Below are positions 42,114 through 51,213 of a DNA stretch of 64,000 nt, piece by piece; position 1 is the first letter of the stretch, and every line of letters starts with the position of its first letter. The position numbers and the translations under genes were made by a program. The notes beneath the pieces are model-generated. The model was not told the DNA's origin. It worked only from the letters and a program-made list of their open reading frames with translations, and searched no databases. Source of the stretch: an uncultured Gammaproteobacteria bacterium (lineage in GTDB: Bacteria; Pseudomonadota; Gammaproteobacteria; Pseudomonadales; Pseudohongiellaceae); NCBI GenBank assembly GCA_937898685.1, contig CALEJT010000077.1, positions 55,973-119,972 on the forward strand, given 5' to 3'.

Positions 42114-43466
42114 ATGTCCAAGAAGTCTTTTCTCGCGTCCCTTTCTTCCACCCTCTTGCTTGGCCTTTCCTGCAACCTGGCATCCGCTCAACCGAGCCTG
42201 ACCGATGCCAGTCAGGCCACCGCGCGCCTGAGCGAGATCGACCGGCTTTTCATTCAAAGCCGTCTCGAGCGCTACAACCTCGATACGCTTTGCACCAACC
42301 AGAGCGTGGTGAGCGAAGAACCGCGCAACGATTTCCGCAAACTGAGCTTCCAGCAGGGTGATCAGGAAATCCATCTGTTGATCCAGCCCGACGTGCTGCG
42401 CAGCGACTTCGTGCTGTTCTATCGCGAGAGCGACGCTGGTTACCTCACCTACTCGCGCTGCCGCACGGCCGACATCCTGCCGGTACTGGCTCTCATTTCG
42501 ACTTCGGTGGTGGGCGAGAACGAAAACATCCTCACGGTCTCCACGCGCCAGGAAGTGATGGCGCAGCACTCGTTCCTCACGAGTCACGAGCCGAACCGCC
42601 TGATGATCCGCAGCGACAACGACGACGTCAGCGACTACTACATGGACTTCACGGTGTCGGCCAAGCACCCGCTGTTCCACAATTCGTCGCTGCTCAACGG
42701 TGTCTACCAAAGCATGGCCAACGGCATCGACAACCTGACTGGCCGCGACAACGGTCTCTTCATCCAGCCCTATCTGTCGTTCACCGGCCGCTTCTCACAA
42801 TACATCGGCAGCCGCGAATCTTCTCCGGTGGTGGCGCGCCGCTTCAACCCGGCGCTGTTCCTGCGCGCCTGGAGTTCTACCAGCAACTATCTCGACATCG
42901 GCTTCGCGCATGAGTCGAACGGCCAGAACATCGACAGCCCCGAAGAGTTCGAGCGTGCGGTGCAGTCCTACATCGACAATGGCGAAGATCCGGCCGAGGC
43001 GCGCATCTTCGCGCGCGACGACATCAGCCGCGGTTGGGACTATTCGTTCGTCGAATGGCGCAAGGAATGGCAACCGCGTCTCGCCACGCGCCTGCAGTTG
43101 CGTCACTACCTGCACAACGGTCCTCTGCAGCATGACGCCGAGGAATACAACGTGTGGGAAGGTGATGGCGAAGCGCTGCGCCCGCGCCGTCAATACGATG
43201 GTGTGCTGTTCTCTCTGCAGTACGACTTCGGACGCAATCGTTGTCTCGAAGGCGTGAGCTTCATCTGCTTCCAGAAGATGAGCCTGACGCAGGAAACCGG
43301 TTACTCACAGATGTTCGACAACAATACGACCACCTTGGAGTTCACCAGCAACTTCTTCGGTCTACCGATCCAGCTGTGGGGCCGCACCGGTTACAACAGC
43401 GATCTCGTCGACTACTACAACCATTCCAGCAGTTGGGGTATCGGCGTCGAACTCTTGAGCCAGTGA
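42114..43466 (+). CDS. pldA: Outer-membrane phospholipase A (PldA family)
   Basis: 450-aa OMPLA-type protein. A signal peptide (to about residue 25) leads into an N-terminal extension of about 150 residues. The catalytic barrel follows, with GFAHESNGQ (His266, Ser268, Asn269) and RDDISRGWDYSF, which contributes to the calcium/active site. The barrel ends in GIGVELLSQ. E. coli PldA is 289 aa, so this is a longer form, as in several pseudomonads and xanthomonads. It degrades mislocalised phospholipid in the outer membrane. An AAGGAG site precedes the ATG. Confidence 0.9.
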   Translation: MSKKSFLASLSSTLLLGLSCNLASAQPSLTDASQATARLSEIDRLFIQSRLERYNLDTLCTNQSVVSEEPRNDFRKLSFQQGDQEIHLLIQPDVLRSDFVLFYRESDAGYLTYSRCRTADILPVLALISTSVVGENENILTVSTRQEVMAQHSFLTSHEPNRLMIRSDNDDVSDYYMDFTVSAKHPLFHNSSLLNGVYQSMANGIDNLTGRDNGLFIQPYLSFTGRFSQYIGSRESSPVVARRFNPALFLRAWSSTSNYLDIGFAHESNGQNIDSPEEFERAVQSYIDNGEDPAEARIFARDDISRGWDYSFVEWRKEWQPRLATRLQLRHYLHNGPLQHDAEEYNVWEGDGEALRPRRQYDGVLFSLQYDFGRNRCLEGVSFICFQKMSLTQETGYSQMFDNNTTTLEFTSNFFGLPIQLWGRTGYNSDLVDYYNHSSSWGIGVELLSQ

Positions 43467-43470
43467 GAAG

Positions 43471-43500
43471 TGCACGTCCCGCCGTACGGCGGGCCGTGCA
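43471..43500. other. Hairpin between convergent genes
   Basis: TGCACG-T-CCCGCC-GTAC-GGCGGG-C-CGTGCA forms a near-perfect stem of about 13 pairs between pldA and the convergent DUF6152 gene. It lacks a T-tract, so it is only a weak terminator candidate. Confidence 0.55.
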
Positions 43501-43506
43501 TGAGAC

Positions 43507-44520
43507 TTACTTGAGCTGCTCGGGAATGCAGCCGAAGGGTTTGATTTCCAGATCCGTCGCCGCGAACTCCGCTTCCACTACCGGGAAATCACGCGTGAAG
43601 TACACGGGATCGTAATGTTCGATCTCCACCTTGATGGCGTTCTTGTCGGCGTTGAAGCTGATGCGCTCCACGGTGCGCAAGGCGTCGGAGTGCAAGAGCC
43701 CCCGCATCGGCTGCCCTTCCACCTCCACGAACTGGTTGAGTACGCCCGGCTTGAAGTGATCGGTTTCCACCACGAGCGTCTCGCCTTCCCAACGCCCACG
43801 TGAATAACCCAAGGTCGTCGGTGCCGTGCCTGCGGGCGCAGCGTCTTCGTTCATGTGCACCACGCGCTCGATGTCCATCCATTCGTGCTGGATGATGATG
43901 TCGTCGCCACTCTGACGAATCGCCATCGGCGTGCCCGGTGCGAACCAACCGCGGCGAATCGCCACCGGCTCACAACGATAGGTGGGATCGTCGGTGAAGG
44001 GGTTGTACTGGGAAATCGCTTCTCTGGCGGCGTCGGTGATGTAGTCCATCATGAACTGCGGACCGCTCGTCGGACGACCGGCCGGAATGATGAGCCAGGT
44101 ACCGAAGATGGAATCACGCTGCGCCACTTGCGGTGCCACCGGTTGGCCCCGCGGACCATCGACGCTCAGCACCGGACCATCTTCGATCTGCACGGTGTTG
44201 AAGAAGCATTGATTCGGATCGCGACGATGCTGCGAGCCCGTCAGACGCACCACTGCGCCAGGGGTAAGCAGATCAGGGTCGATACCGTTGCGGCTGAGCT
44301 GAGTCACCCCATGGCTCTCACAGCGCCAGACCTTCGTGCGACCATCGGCGTCCTGCACGCTCACGTGCAGATAGGCATGCGGATTACGTTTTTCGAACTC
44401 GGTGACGACACCGGCGATGTCGACTGGTTTTTGCGCGTCGAAATGCGGCGCGAAACTATGGTGTGCGGCCAGTGGCGCACTCACCACCAAGGCTATCGTA
44501 CAGAACAGGCTGCGTTTCAT
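43507..44520 (-). CDS. DUF6152 plus GRWEGDTLVV-type domain (copy 4)
   Basis: 337-aa exported protein. The signal peptide (MKRSLFCTIALVVSAPLAA) is followed by HHSFAPHFDAQKPVDIAG and FEKRNPHAYLHVSV (DUF6152, about residues 20-120). A second domain follows, with YSRGRWEGETLVVETDHF near residues 238-255. It is similar in architecture to the fusion at 31.8 kb but lies 10 kb from the main cluster, next to a PEBP protein and a PQQ dehydrogenase. Function unknown. Confidence 0.72.
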   Translation of the reverse strand: MKRSLFCTIALVVSAPLAAHHSFAPHFDAQKPVDIAGVVTEFEKRNPHAYLHVSVQDADGRTKVWRCESHGVTQLSRNGIDPDLLTPGAVVRLTGSQHRRDPNQCFFNTVQIEDGPVLSVDGPRGQPVAPQVAQRDSIFGTWLIIPAGRPTSGPQFMMDYITDAAREAISQYNPFTDDPTYRCEPVAIRRGWFAPGTPMAIRQSGDDIIIQHEWMDIERVVHMNEDAAPAGTAPTTLGYSRGRWEGETLVVETDHFKPGVLNQFVEVEGQPMRGLLHSDALRTVERISFNADKNAIKVEIEHYDPVYFTRDFPVVEAEFAATDLEIKPFGCIPEQLK

Positions 44521-44568
44521 GATTCCCCCTCCGTGCAGTGCTCGCGTCGGCCGATTCTAAGCGCCGAT

Positions 44569-44598
44569 AAAAAAAAGGGCGATGCACGCATCGCCCTT
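44569..44598 (-). terminator. Terminator after the PEBP-family gene
   Basis: On the minus strand AAGGGCGATG-CGTG-CATCGCCCTT is followed by a T-run. Perfect 10-bp stem, 22 bp beyond the stop codon. Confidence 0.92.
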
Positions 44599-44620
44599 CG
44601 TACTGGTTTCTTGATCTCGC

Positions 44621-45172
44621 TTATTGCGGCTGGGCGTTGGCATAACGGCCAACATAGGCAGCCTTGGCCACCACCTTGCCCTGCATCGCTGCCATCACGT
44701 CGGCGCGGCTGGCACCTTCGGGCAGGTCGAGGTTGGCGTTGAGTGCGTAGAACTCGAACACGTAGTGGTGGTAACGGTCACGGTAGGGAGCCCCGGAGCC
44801 CATGTAGCTGGCCTGGCCGCGGATGTTGCTGCCCTGCACGCTGCCGGCAGGCAGCGAACCTTCCGGGATGTTGGGAGACGGAATGTTGAAGGCCACCCAG
44901 TGGGTCACGTCGTCGGTGTTGCCACCGATGGCCACTTCGATGTCGTGGAAGATGATCGCGTAGCTGACGGTGCCTTCGGGCGCACCGGTGATGGTGAAGT
45001 CCGGCTGCACGTTGTCACCGTGTGAGGTGTATTTGATCGGGATGATGCCGCCGTCTTCGAAGGCGTTGCTGCGCACCTGCATGTTGGGCAGCTGAAAGCC
45101 CTGTGCGGCCGCCTGCGAGGCGCTCAATGCCATGGCTACGATAGCCAGGCCCAGGGTAAAGAGTTTTTTCAT
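44621..45172 (-). CDS. YbhB/YbcL (PEBP) family exported protein
   Basis: 183-aa phosphatidylethanolamine-binding-like protein with a signal peptide (cleavage near SQAAAQ, about residue 24). PEBP-family features are GGIIPIKYTSHGDNVQPDFT, VTHWVAFNIPS, SYMGSGAPYRDRYHHYVFEFYAL and a C-terminal VVAKAAYVGRYA. The family binds anionic ligands; roles in bacteria are unclear. The ATG at 45172 is chosen because it starts a clean signal peptide, although the frame opens ten codons earlier. Confidence 0.88.
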   Translation of the reverse strand: MKKLFTLGLAIVAMALSASQAAAQGFQLPNMQVRSNAFEDGGIIPIKYTSHGDNVQPDFTITGAPEGTVSYAIIFHDIEVAIGGNTDDVTHWVAFNIPSPNIPEGSLPAGSVQGSNIRGQASYMGSGAPYRDRYHHYVFEFYALNANLDLPEGASRADVMAAMQGKVVAKAAYVGRYANAQPQ

Positions 45173-45374
45173 TGTCGTACTCCTTGATATGGCATGGGTC
45201 ATTGGGAAGCGCCTGAGGCATCGCCTCGACTGCGGATCATCAGCTGCTCGTCCGAATGATTCGTTGTTGTTGACGTGGGCGCGAGCCGCCGATGGTACCG
45301 CACAGCATCGAAAGCAAACCAGTCCACGCCCATGAACAGCCGACTCTACTTAGACCTCAAACTCAACTACTGGT

Positions 45375-47717
45375 TCAGCGGTTCTGTTTGACGCGCAGCG
45401 CGACGAGTTCACCCGGATGGCCGGTCTCACCGACCGGTACCACGATGTACTGCACGCCGTCGATGGCATAGGTCATTGGCAAGCCGGTTTGTTTCGCCGG
45501 CAACTCGATCTCGGCCAGGATCTCGCCGGTGGCCTTGTCGTGCGCGCGGAACTTGCGACCGCCATCGGTCTGACCGCCGTACATGCCGGCACCTTCTCCG
45601 GCGAACAGCAAGGTCTTCGTCACGAGCAAAGCGCCGCGATCACCATGGCCAGTACGCTCGGGAATTTCCACGCCCTGTAAACGCGGATGGTTACGAATCG
45701 CCTCCGGCGTATCGGCGTTGGCGATCATCCACTTGTGCTCGCCCGTGTTCATGTCGATGGCGGTGATGCGACCGTAGGGCGGCTTGATCAACGGCAGGCC
45801 GAACGGTCCTTCCATAACGATGCCACGCGACACCATGGCGTAATCGAAGTCGGAGTTGCGTTCATCCTTACCAAGGCCGACTTTCATCGGATGCGAAGTC
45901 GACGGGATGTAGAGCATGTTGGTTTCGGGATCGAAGGCCACACCCTGCCAGTTGGCACCGCCACCGAAGCCCGGCATGAACACGGTACCGCCATTGGTTT
46001 CCGTCACCAACGACGGCGGCGTGAAGACCGGCCCCCAGGTATAGCCTTCGAGAATGCGCAAGGCTTCGGCCTTGAGCTCCGGCGTGAAGTCGATGAGATC
46101 GTCTTCGGTCAGACCGAGACGTTCGAACGGTGCCGGCTTGGTGGGGAATGGCTGCGTCGGTGACAGTTGTTCACCGGGCACCCCATTCTGCGGTACGGGC
46201 ATTTCCACGATCGGCCACACCGGTTCACCCGTCACACGGTTGAAGGTGTAGATCATGCCCTGCTTCGTCACCTGGATCGCGGCGGGAATTTCCTTCCCAT
46301 CGACCACGAGGTCGGCGAGCACCGGACCGGTCGGCGGGTCGTAGTCCCACACGTCGTGATGTACGAGCTGGAAGTGCCACAGACGCTCGCCCGTCTTCGC
46401 ATCGAGTGCGACCAGGCTCTGCGAGAACAGGTTGTCGCCGGGACGATGACCTCCATACATGTCACCGGTTGCAGCTTCCACCGGCACGTAGACGATGCCG
46501 CGTTCCTGGTCGGCCGACATCGTGCTCCACGAACCTGCCGAACCGGTGTAGGCGTTGGCGCCGTTGAGCCAGGTTTCGGAACCGAATTCGTTGCCCTGCG
46601 GAATGGTGTGGAAGCGCCACAGCATCTCACCCGTGTGCACGTTGTAGCCGCGGATGTTGCCGGCGATACCTTCTTTCGATACTGGCGAACCACCCGAGGG
46701 GAAGGTCGCTCCCACCACTATCACATCTCCCACGATCATTGCGGGAGAAGTGCTGCCCACCGGCGCGTTGTTCTTGTCGACTTCGAAACGATCGTCGAGG
46801 TTCTCACGCAGATCGACGACACCATCGACACCGAAGTTCGGATCGGGACGACCGGTGCTGGCATCGAGCGCGATCATCTGATAGCCGGGCGTGATGAGGA
46901 TGAGACGCGTCTTGTTCTCGTCGCGATAGACGGACAGACCACGTCCGGAGTTCACGCGCGGCCCGCGGCGCGTGCCTTCGTCGAAGCGGAACATCCACAG
47001 GTATTCACCGGTGACCGGATCGAGCGCGACGACGTCACGACGACGGCCCGCAGTGGTATAGAGCACACCATCCACCATGATCGGCGTAGCTTCGTAGTTG
47101 AATTCCGGTTCCGGGCCGTGGTTGGTGGTGTACCAGCGCCAGGCAATCTCGAGATCCTTGACGTTGTCCTTGTTGATGTAGTCGAGCGGCGAGTAATGCG
47201 TGGAGTTGCTGTCGCCGTGGTAACTGGTCCACTCGGCATTGATCACACGCTGTGCCGCGGCGGCGCCACTGACGACGGATGCCACACGAACCGGCTCGGT
47301 GCTTTCCTCGAGCGCGATGCGGACGAGATCGCCGGCATTGGCGGAAAGCGGTGTATCACCTGCGGGCAGGCCGTTCTGCTGCAGCATGAAGGCCACCAGC
47401 GATGCATATTGCTGCGCCGTGAAACCGCCGGGATTGTTCACCGGCATCGTGCTGGCCGTGATCTGGAAGAAGGCGCCGAGCGGCTGTCCTGCCCATTTGT
47501 TCCAGAATGCCGCACCAGTCAAAGCCGGACCGGCTTCACCGCCGCGCAGGGTGGCGCCGTGACATTCGATACAGGAACGCGTGTACAAGGTGGCGCCTTC
47601 GGCAGCCTGCTGACTGGTGTAGACACCATCACGAGTGGAGGTCTGTGCCTGCGCCGGAAGGCTCGTATGTAAGAGGATTGCTGTGGCGAGTAGCGTGAGG
47701 CGAGGCAGGCGCAGCAT
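45375..47717 (-). CDS. PQQ-dependent dehydrogenase with N-terminal cytochrome c domain
   Basis: 780-aa periplasmic quinoprotein. A signal peptide is followed by a cytochrome c domain with SCIECHGATLRGG (Cys49, Cys52, His53) to about residue 125. An eight-bladed PQQ propeller of the membrane glucose/quinate-dehydrogenase-like type follows, with SVALDAKTGERLWHFQ-like tryptophan-docking repeats and LVHHDVWDYDPPTGP. In known quinohaemoprotein alcohol dehydrogenases the haem domain is C-terminal; here it is N-terminal. Substrate unknown. The ATG at 47717 has AAAGGAG five bases upstream, so the TTG-started longer frame is rejected. Upstream neighbour: the PepSY gene. Confidence 0.88.
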   Translation of the reverse strand: MLRLPRLTLLATAILLHTSLPAQAQTSTRDGVYTSQQAAEGATLYTRSCIECHGATLRGGEAGPALTGAAFWNKWAGQPLGAFFQITASTMPVNNPGGFTAQQYASLVAFMLQQNGLPAGDTPLSANAGDLVRIALEESTEPVRVASVVSGAAAAQRVINAEWTSYHGDSNSTHYSPLDYINKDNVKDLEIAWRWYTTNHGPEPEFNYEATPIMVDGVLYTTAGRRRDVVALDPVTGEYLWMFRFDEGTRRGPRVNSGRGLSVYRDENKTRLILITPGYQMIALDASTGRPDPNFGVDGVVDLRENLDDRFEVDKNNAPVGSTSPAMIVGDVIVVGATFPSGGSPVSKEGIAGNIRGYNVHTGEMLWRFHTIPQGNEFGSETWLNGANAYTGSAGSWSTMSADQERGIVYVPVEAATGDMYGGHRPGDNLFSQSLVALDAKTGERLWHFQLVHHDVWDYDPPTGPVLADLVVDGKEIPAAIQVTKQGMIYTFNRVTGEPVWPIVEMPVPQNGVPGEQLSPTQPFPTKPAPFERLGLTEDDLIDFTPELKAEALRILEGYTWGPVFTPPSLVTETNGGTVFMPGFGGGANWQGVAFDPETNMLYIPSTSHPMKVGLGKDERNSDFDYAMVSRGIVMEGPFGLPLIKPPYGRITAIDMNTGEHKWMIANADTPEAIRNHPRLQGVEIPERTGHGDRGALLVTKTLLFAGEGAGMYGGQTDGGRKFRAHDKATGEILAEIELPAKQTGLPMTYAIDGVQYIVVPVGETGHPGELVALRVKQNR

Positions 47718-47849
47718 GGGGACTCCTTTGCGGATGTTGTGTTGATTCAAGGAGGCCGATACTGCGCAAGCCCGGTGGAGGTGTCAACCGGGCTCAGCCG
47801 CGGGAGGAAAGGCGCTCTGTTACCTTGGCAAAGCGCCTTGGAACGAAGA

Positions 47850-49088
47850 TTACGCAGCCTTGCGCTTGTTGAAGAGCGGCACGATCAGGCGACGCCAGGA
47901 CAGCGCAAAACCGGTCCATACCAAAAACAAGGAAGCGAGCGAAGCAAGCCCGGCGATGGTCTGTCCCCAGAAGCCCAACACCTCTCCCGTGTGCAGGAAG
48001 CGCGCGATGCCACGCAGACGCTGTGCCTTCGGCGTGTCGGAGAAATCGACCACGTCCACGACCTCACCACTGTGCCGCGAAAGCACCACCGTGTGTCGCA
48101 GTTGCGCCTGTGCGCCATTGCCCTTGTCGATTTCGATACGGACCGTTTCGTCACCGGGACGTGGCAAGGTCACGTTCAAGCGGTTCCAACCCTCGCCGCT
48201 GTGAGCAATGGCGTTCTCGACCAGACGATCGAGTGGAATACCGGCCACTGCGGGGATGTTGAGGTCACCAGCACTGCCGACGTTGGCAGCGACAGGACCG
48301 CGACCACCCTGCGCTTGCTGTCCACCCTGTTCTGGACGCGCCGCCTGCTGGCCAGCTGGACGCTGCGCACCGGGACCACCCGGGCCAGCCTGTTGCTGCG
48401 GCACTTCGGCACCGAATACGCGGTACATGAAATTCGCGGCCCAGGGATAGGAAATCACCATGCCGGTGTACACCACCGCCACCAGCGGAATTGCCGACCA
48501 GATGCCGAAGATGTGGTGCCAGTGGAAATCACGTGCCTTGCTGTTCGGATAGTCGCCACGGAACAGCAGGCGCACCTTGAACATCGTCCACTTCCAGATC
48601 CGCGGCAGCCACAGATACATGCCGCTCAACACCAGAAAGAGGAAAACGGTGTTGCTGATACCGGTGATCTGTCGTGCCGTGGCGCGGCCTTCTCCCTCGA
48701 CGTTGAACCAGCGATGGAAACCGGTCATCCAACTGAAGAAGCGATTCAACCCGGGCGAGCCCACTTCCATCTCTTCGCCGGTATAAGGGTTCAGGCTCAC
48801 ACCACCTTGGCGGCCGGCGCGGAAATCCACGGGGGCGCCGGGATCGTTGGTGAGAGTCATCGACGCCACCGGCAGGTCCGGGTGCTTCAGGCGTTGGATA
48901 TCGATCAGTTCTTCCAGTGGCAACTTGGTGCCCTGCTCCGTGGCAGGCACATAGTCCTGCTCGGCCGCCCACTGTTTGATCTGACGCTCATACATCAGGA
49001 CCACGCCGGTGAAGGACATGGTGAAGACGACGAGGCCGACGGCGATGCCGCAGCAGAGGTGAGTCCAAAAGATGATCTTGCGAAACAT
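47850..49088 (-). CDS. PepSY-associated transmembrane protein (iron-regulated type)
   Basis: 412-aa inner-membrane protein of the PepSY-TM family, found in many siderophore or haem loci. Four transmembrane helices: about residues 10-32, 145-167, 193-215 and 375-398. Histidines flank them (WTHLCCGIAVGL, GFHRWFNVEG, FHWHHIFGIWS, FLHTGEVLG), as in possible haem-binding or ferric-reductase subunits. Between helices 3 and 4 lies a Gln/Gly/Pro-rich stretch (about 229-265), then a PepSY-like periplasmic domain. A strong Fur box lies 47-65 bp upstream, pointing to iron starvation. It is downstream of the TonB receptor on the same strand but has its own promoter region. Confidence 0.85.
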   Translation of the reverse strand: MFRKIIFWTHLCCGIAVGLVVFTMSFTGVVLMYERQIKQWAAEQDYVPATEQGTKLPLEELIDIQRLKHPDLPVASMTLTNDPGAPVDFRAGRQGGVSLNPYTGEEMEVGSPGLNRFFSWMTGFHRWFNVEGEGRATARQITGISNTVFLFLVLSGMYLWLPRIWKWTMFKVRLLFRGDYPNSKARDFHWHHIFGIWSAIPLVAVVYTGMVISYPWAANFMYRVFGAEVPQQQAGPGGPGAQRPAGQQAARPEQGGQQAQGGRGPVAANVGSAGDLNIPAVAGIPLDRLVENAIAHSGEGWNRLNVTLPRPGDETVRIEIDKGNGAQAQLRHTVVLSRHSGEVVDVVDFSDTPKAQRLRGIARFLHTGEVLGFWGQTIAGLASLASLFLVWTGFALSWRRLIVPLFNKRKAA

Positions 49089-49134
49089 GGAGCGATCGCG
49101 TCCCGGGATATGGAAAGGGAGAGCGAATCGTATA

Positions 49135-49153
49135 GAAAATGATAACCATTATC
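49135..49153 (-). promoter_or_regulatory. Fur box upstream of PepSY-TM gene
   Basis: The minus strand reads GATAATGGTTATCATTTTC, matching 16 of 19 positions of the Fur consensus. It lies 47 to 65 bp before the PepSY gene start. The rest of the 238-bp gap up to 49326 holds a GGCCGGC...GCCGGCC stem-loop around 49238-49270, which may end the receptor transcript (weak T-tract). Confidence 0.85.
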
Positions 49154-49326
49154 AAACGCCACTTGATGTCATTAGCCACATCGAGGCACCAACACTGCCG
49201 ACTTTGACGCGGAATCAAGAACGACCAGAACAAAGAAGGTGGCCGGCCAAGCGCTGAGCGCCTGCCGGCCAAGAAGCAGCAAAGGAAAGGTTGCTATAGA
49301 AGAAAGAAGAAGGACGTCTCGCCGCG

Positions 49327-51213
49327 CTAGCGACTGAAGGCCAGACGCACGCCGACGTAAGCCGCAGCGTGGGCAGTGTTGTAACCACGGATCTCGTAGT
49401 AACGCTCATCCAACGCGTTCTCCACCCTGCCGTACACGGTCAGCTTGTCGTTGACGCTGTAGTTGAGGCTCAGGTCCAACACCTCGAAGTCGTCCAGCTT
49501 GAACATCACATCCCCACTGCCGTCGTAGCTGTTGCGGCTGATGCGGTAGAAGCCATGAACGGCCAGCTTGTGATCGAGCCCGTACCAGGACAGCCCCGCG
49601 TTGAGGAGATTCTTCGGCCGGCGCTGGCGCGGCAGACCGTTGGGACGCTTCGTCTCGTTGTAGGTGTAGTTGAAGTTCACGGCCCAGGATTCACCCAGTC
49701 CCATCTGAGCGTTGAGCTCTACGCCACGCGAATCACTGACACCGAGGTCCTGCAGATAGCCGCTGTAGTCGGCGAGGTCGAAATAGATCGCGTCCCTGAC
49801 CTCCTGGTCGAAGTACACCGCTTCCAGATGCAGGCTCTTGGTGAAGTATTCGATGCCAGCCTCCACTCCCCGACTTTTCTCCTGCGCGAGTTTTACCAGC
49901 GAGGCCGGGGGATAGGCGTCAGGACTGGTGTTGTAGGCGACCTCGTAGGGGCTCGGCGCACGGAAGCCGGTGCCGTAGCTGCTCTTCAGTTTCAGCGTGC
50001 CGCCGTTGTCGAATTCGAACAGATAGGCAGCACTGAAACGGTAGGAGGTATTGGTGCCGAAGTCTTCGTTGTCGTCGTAACGGGCACCGGCGGTGAAAAA
50101 CAGGTTGTCGGAAAAGTCGCTCAGCGCTTCGAGGTAGTAACCGAGGTTCTCGCGTTCGCTGCCATTGAAGCCGGCCAGCTCGAAGTCGCTCCCGAAGACG
50201 AGGTCGAAGCCGGGCAGTTCACGCGCGCTGCCCACGTATTCCCAGCGTTCGAGTTCACCGTCAGCGGTGTAGTAGGACACACCGCGCGCGAAGTTCTCAC
50301 GCAGGGTGTCGGTGCGGGCATAGCTCAGTGAATGGGTGAAGGCGTCGGACTCGTACTGCAGCGCGGCACGCGAGGCTTCCATGTCGTAGGCACCACGGCA
50401 ATCGTGAATGGTGCCTTCCAGGAAGCAGCCGTCGTGCAGACTGTCGCCGTCGGTGCGTCGGTGCACGAACTCCGCCCGCCAGCGCTCATTCAGATTCACT
50501 CCCAGACGACCGTGGAAGGTAGTGTTTTCGTAGCCGTCGTCGTCCGGCAGCTCGGTATCATCGGTGCGGGTGTTGAAGCCGTCGGTCTTGAAATCGGCCA
50601 GCGACACGAAGAAATCAGCGCGCTCATTGCCCCCGCCCAGGTTGCCGCTCAACTGACGCGTGCCATAGCGCCCGCCCTGCATATCGACATTGCCCGCCAA
50701 CCCGTTCTTGGTACTGCGCGATGAAATATTGAGCACGCCGCCCGCGTCCGCACCGTAGCTGAGGCCCTGCGGACCACGCAGCACCTCCACGCGCCCAATA
50801 CCGCTGCTCAGCAGGTGTTCCAGCTGCGGCCCGATCTGCGGGCTGGCGGGATCGCTGAGGCGCATGCCGTCGAAGATGGTCAGAGTGCGGAAGCCTTCCT
50901 CACCCCTGATGCGCAGACTGGTGGACTTGCCCTGCCCCCCGTTGCTGCTGGTCGCCACCGCCGGCATCTGCCGCAGGATGTCCGTCAGTCCGAGATTGCC
51001 GCGCGACTCGATCTCGAACTCCGTCATCACCGACACCGAGGTGCCGATCTGGCGCAGCGAGGTAGGCACGCGGCTGGAGGTGATCACCACTTCCTCGATC
51101 AGGCTGGGATGTCCCCCCTCCTCTTCCTGAGCTTCCTGGGCACGAGCAACGGCAGCCGGAACGGCCAGGGTCGTGGCGATGAGCAAGGCGAGAGGTTTGC
51201 GCGGCAGATCCAT
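49327..51213 (-). CDS. TonB-dependent receptor (HmuR/BtuB-like) of the CobN-like locus
   Basis: 628-aa outer-membrane receptor. The ATG at 51213 has GGAG six bases upstream; an ATG four codons earlier also has an AGGA site. The signal peptide ends near AVARAQ (about residue 25). A TonB-box-like IEEVVITSSRV is followed by a plug with SLRIRGEEGFRTLTIFDGMRL and GRVEVLRGPQGLSYGADAGGV. A 22-strand-type barrel ends in AYVGVRLAFSR. The size matches BtuB/HmuR-class receptors. It is divergent from the CobN-like operon, so its cargo is probably a tetrapyrrole (haem, cobalamin or related). That is inference from neighbours. Confidence 0.88.
   Translation of the reverse strand: MDLPRKPLALLIATTLAVPAAVARAQEAQEEEGGHPSLIEEVVITSSRVPTSLRQIGTSVSVMTEFEIESRGNLGLTDILRQMPAVATSSNGGQGKSTSLRIRGEEGFRTLTIFDGMRLSDPASPQIGPQLEHLLSSGIGRVEVLRGPQGLSYGADAGGVLNISSRSTKNGLAGNVDMQGGRYGTRQLSGNLGGGNERADFFVSLADFKTDGFNTRTDDTELPDDDGYENTTFHGRLGVNLNERWRAEFVHRRTDGDSLHDGCFLEGTIHDCRGAYDMEASRAALQYESDAFTHSLSYARTDTLRENFARGVSYYTADGELERWEYVGSARELPGFDLVFGSDFELAGFNGSERENLGYYLEALSDFSDNLFFTAGARYDDNEDFGTNTSYRFSAAYLFEFDNGGTLKLKSSYGTGFRAPSPYEVAYNTSPDAYPPASLVKLAQEKSRGVEAGIEYFTKSLHLEAVYFDQEVRDAIYFDLADYSGYLQDLGVSDSRGVELNAQMGLGESWAVNFNYTYNETKRPNGLPRQRRPKNLLNAGLSWYGLDHKLAVHGFYRISRNSYDGSGDVMFKLDDFEVLDLSLNYSVNDKLTVYGRVENALDERYYEIRGYNTAHAAAYVGVRLAFSR

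Noticed and set aside
45305..45364. Short 19-codon frame upstream of the PEBP gene region
   Set aside because: No ribosome binding site and no feature beyond a start and stop.
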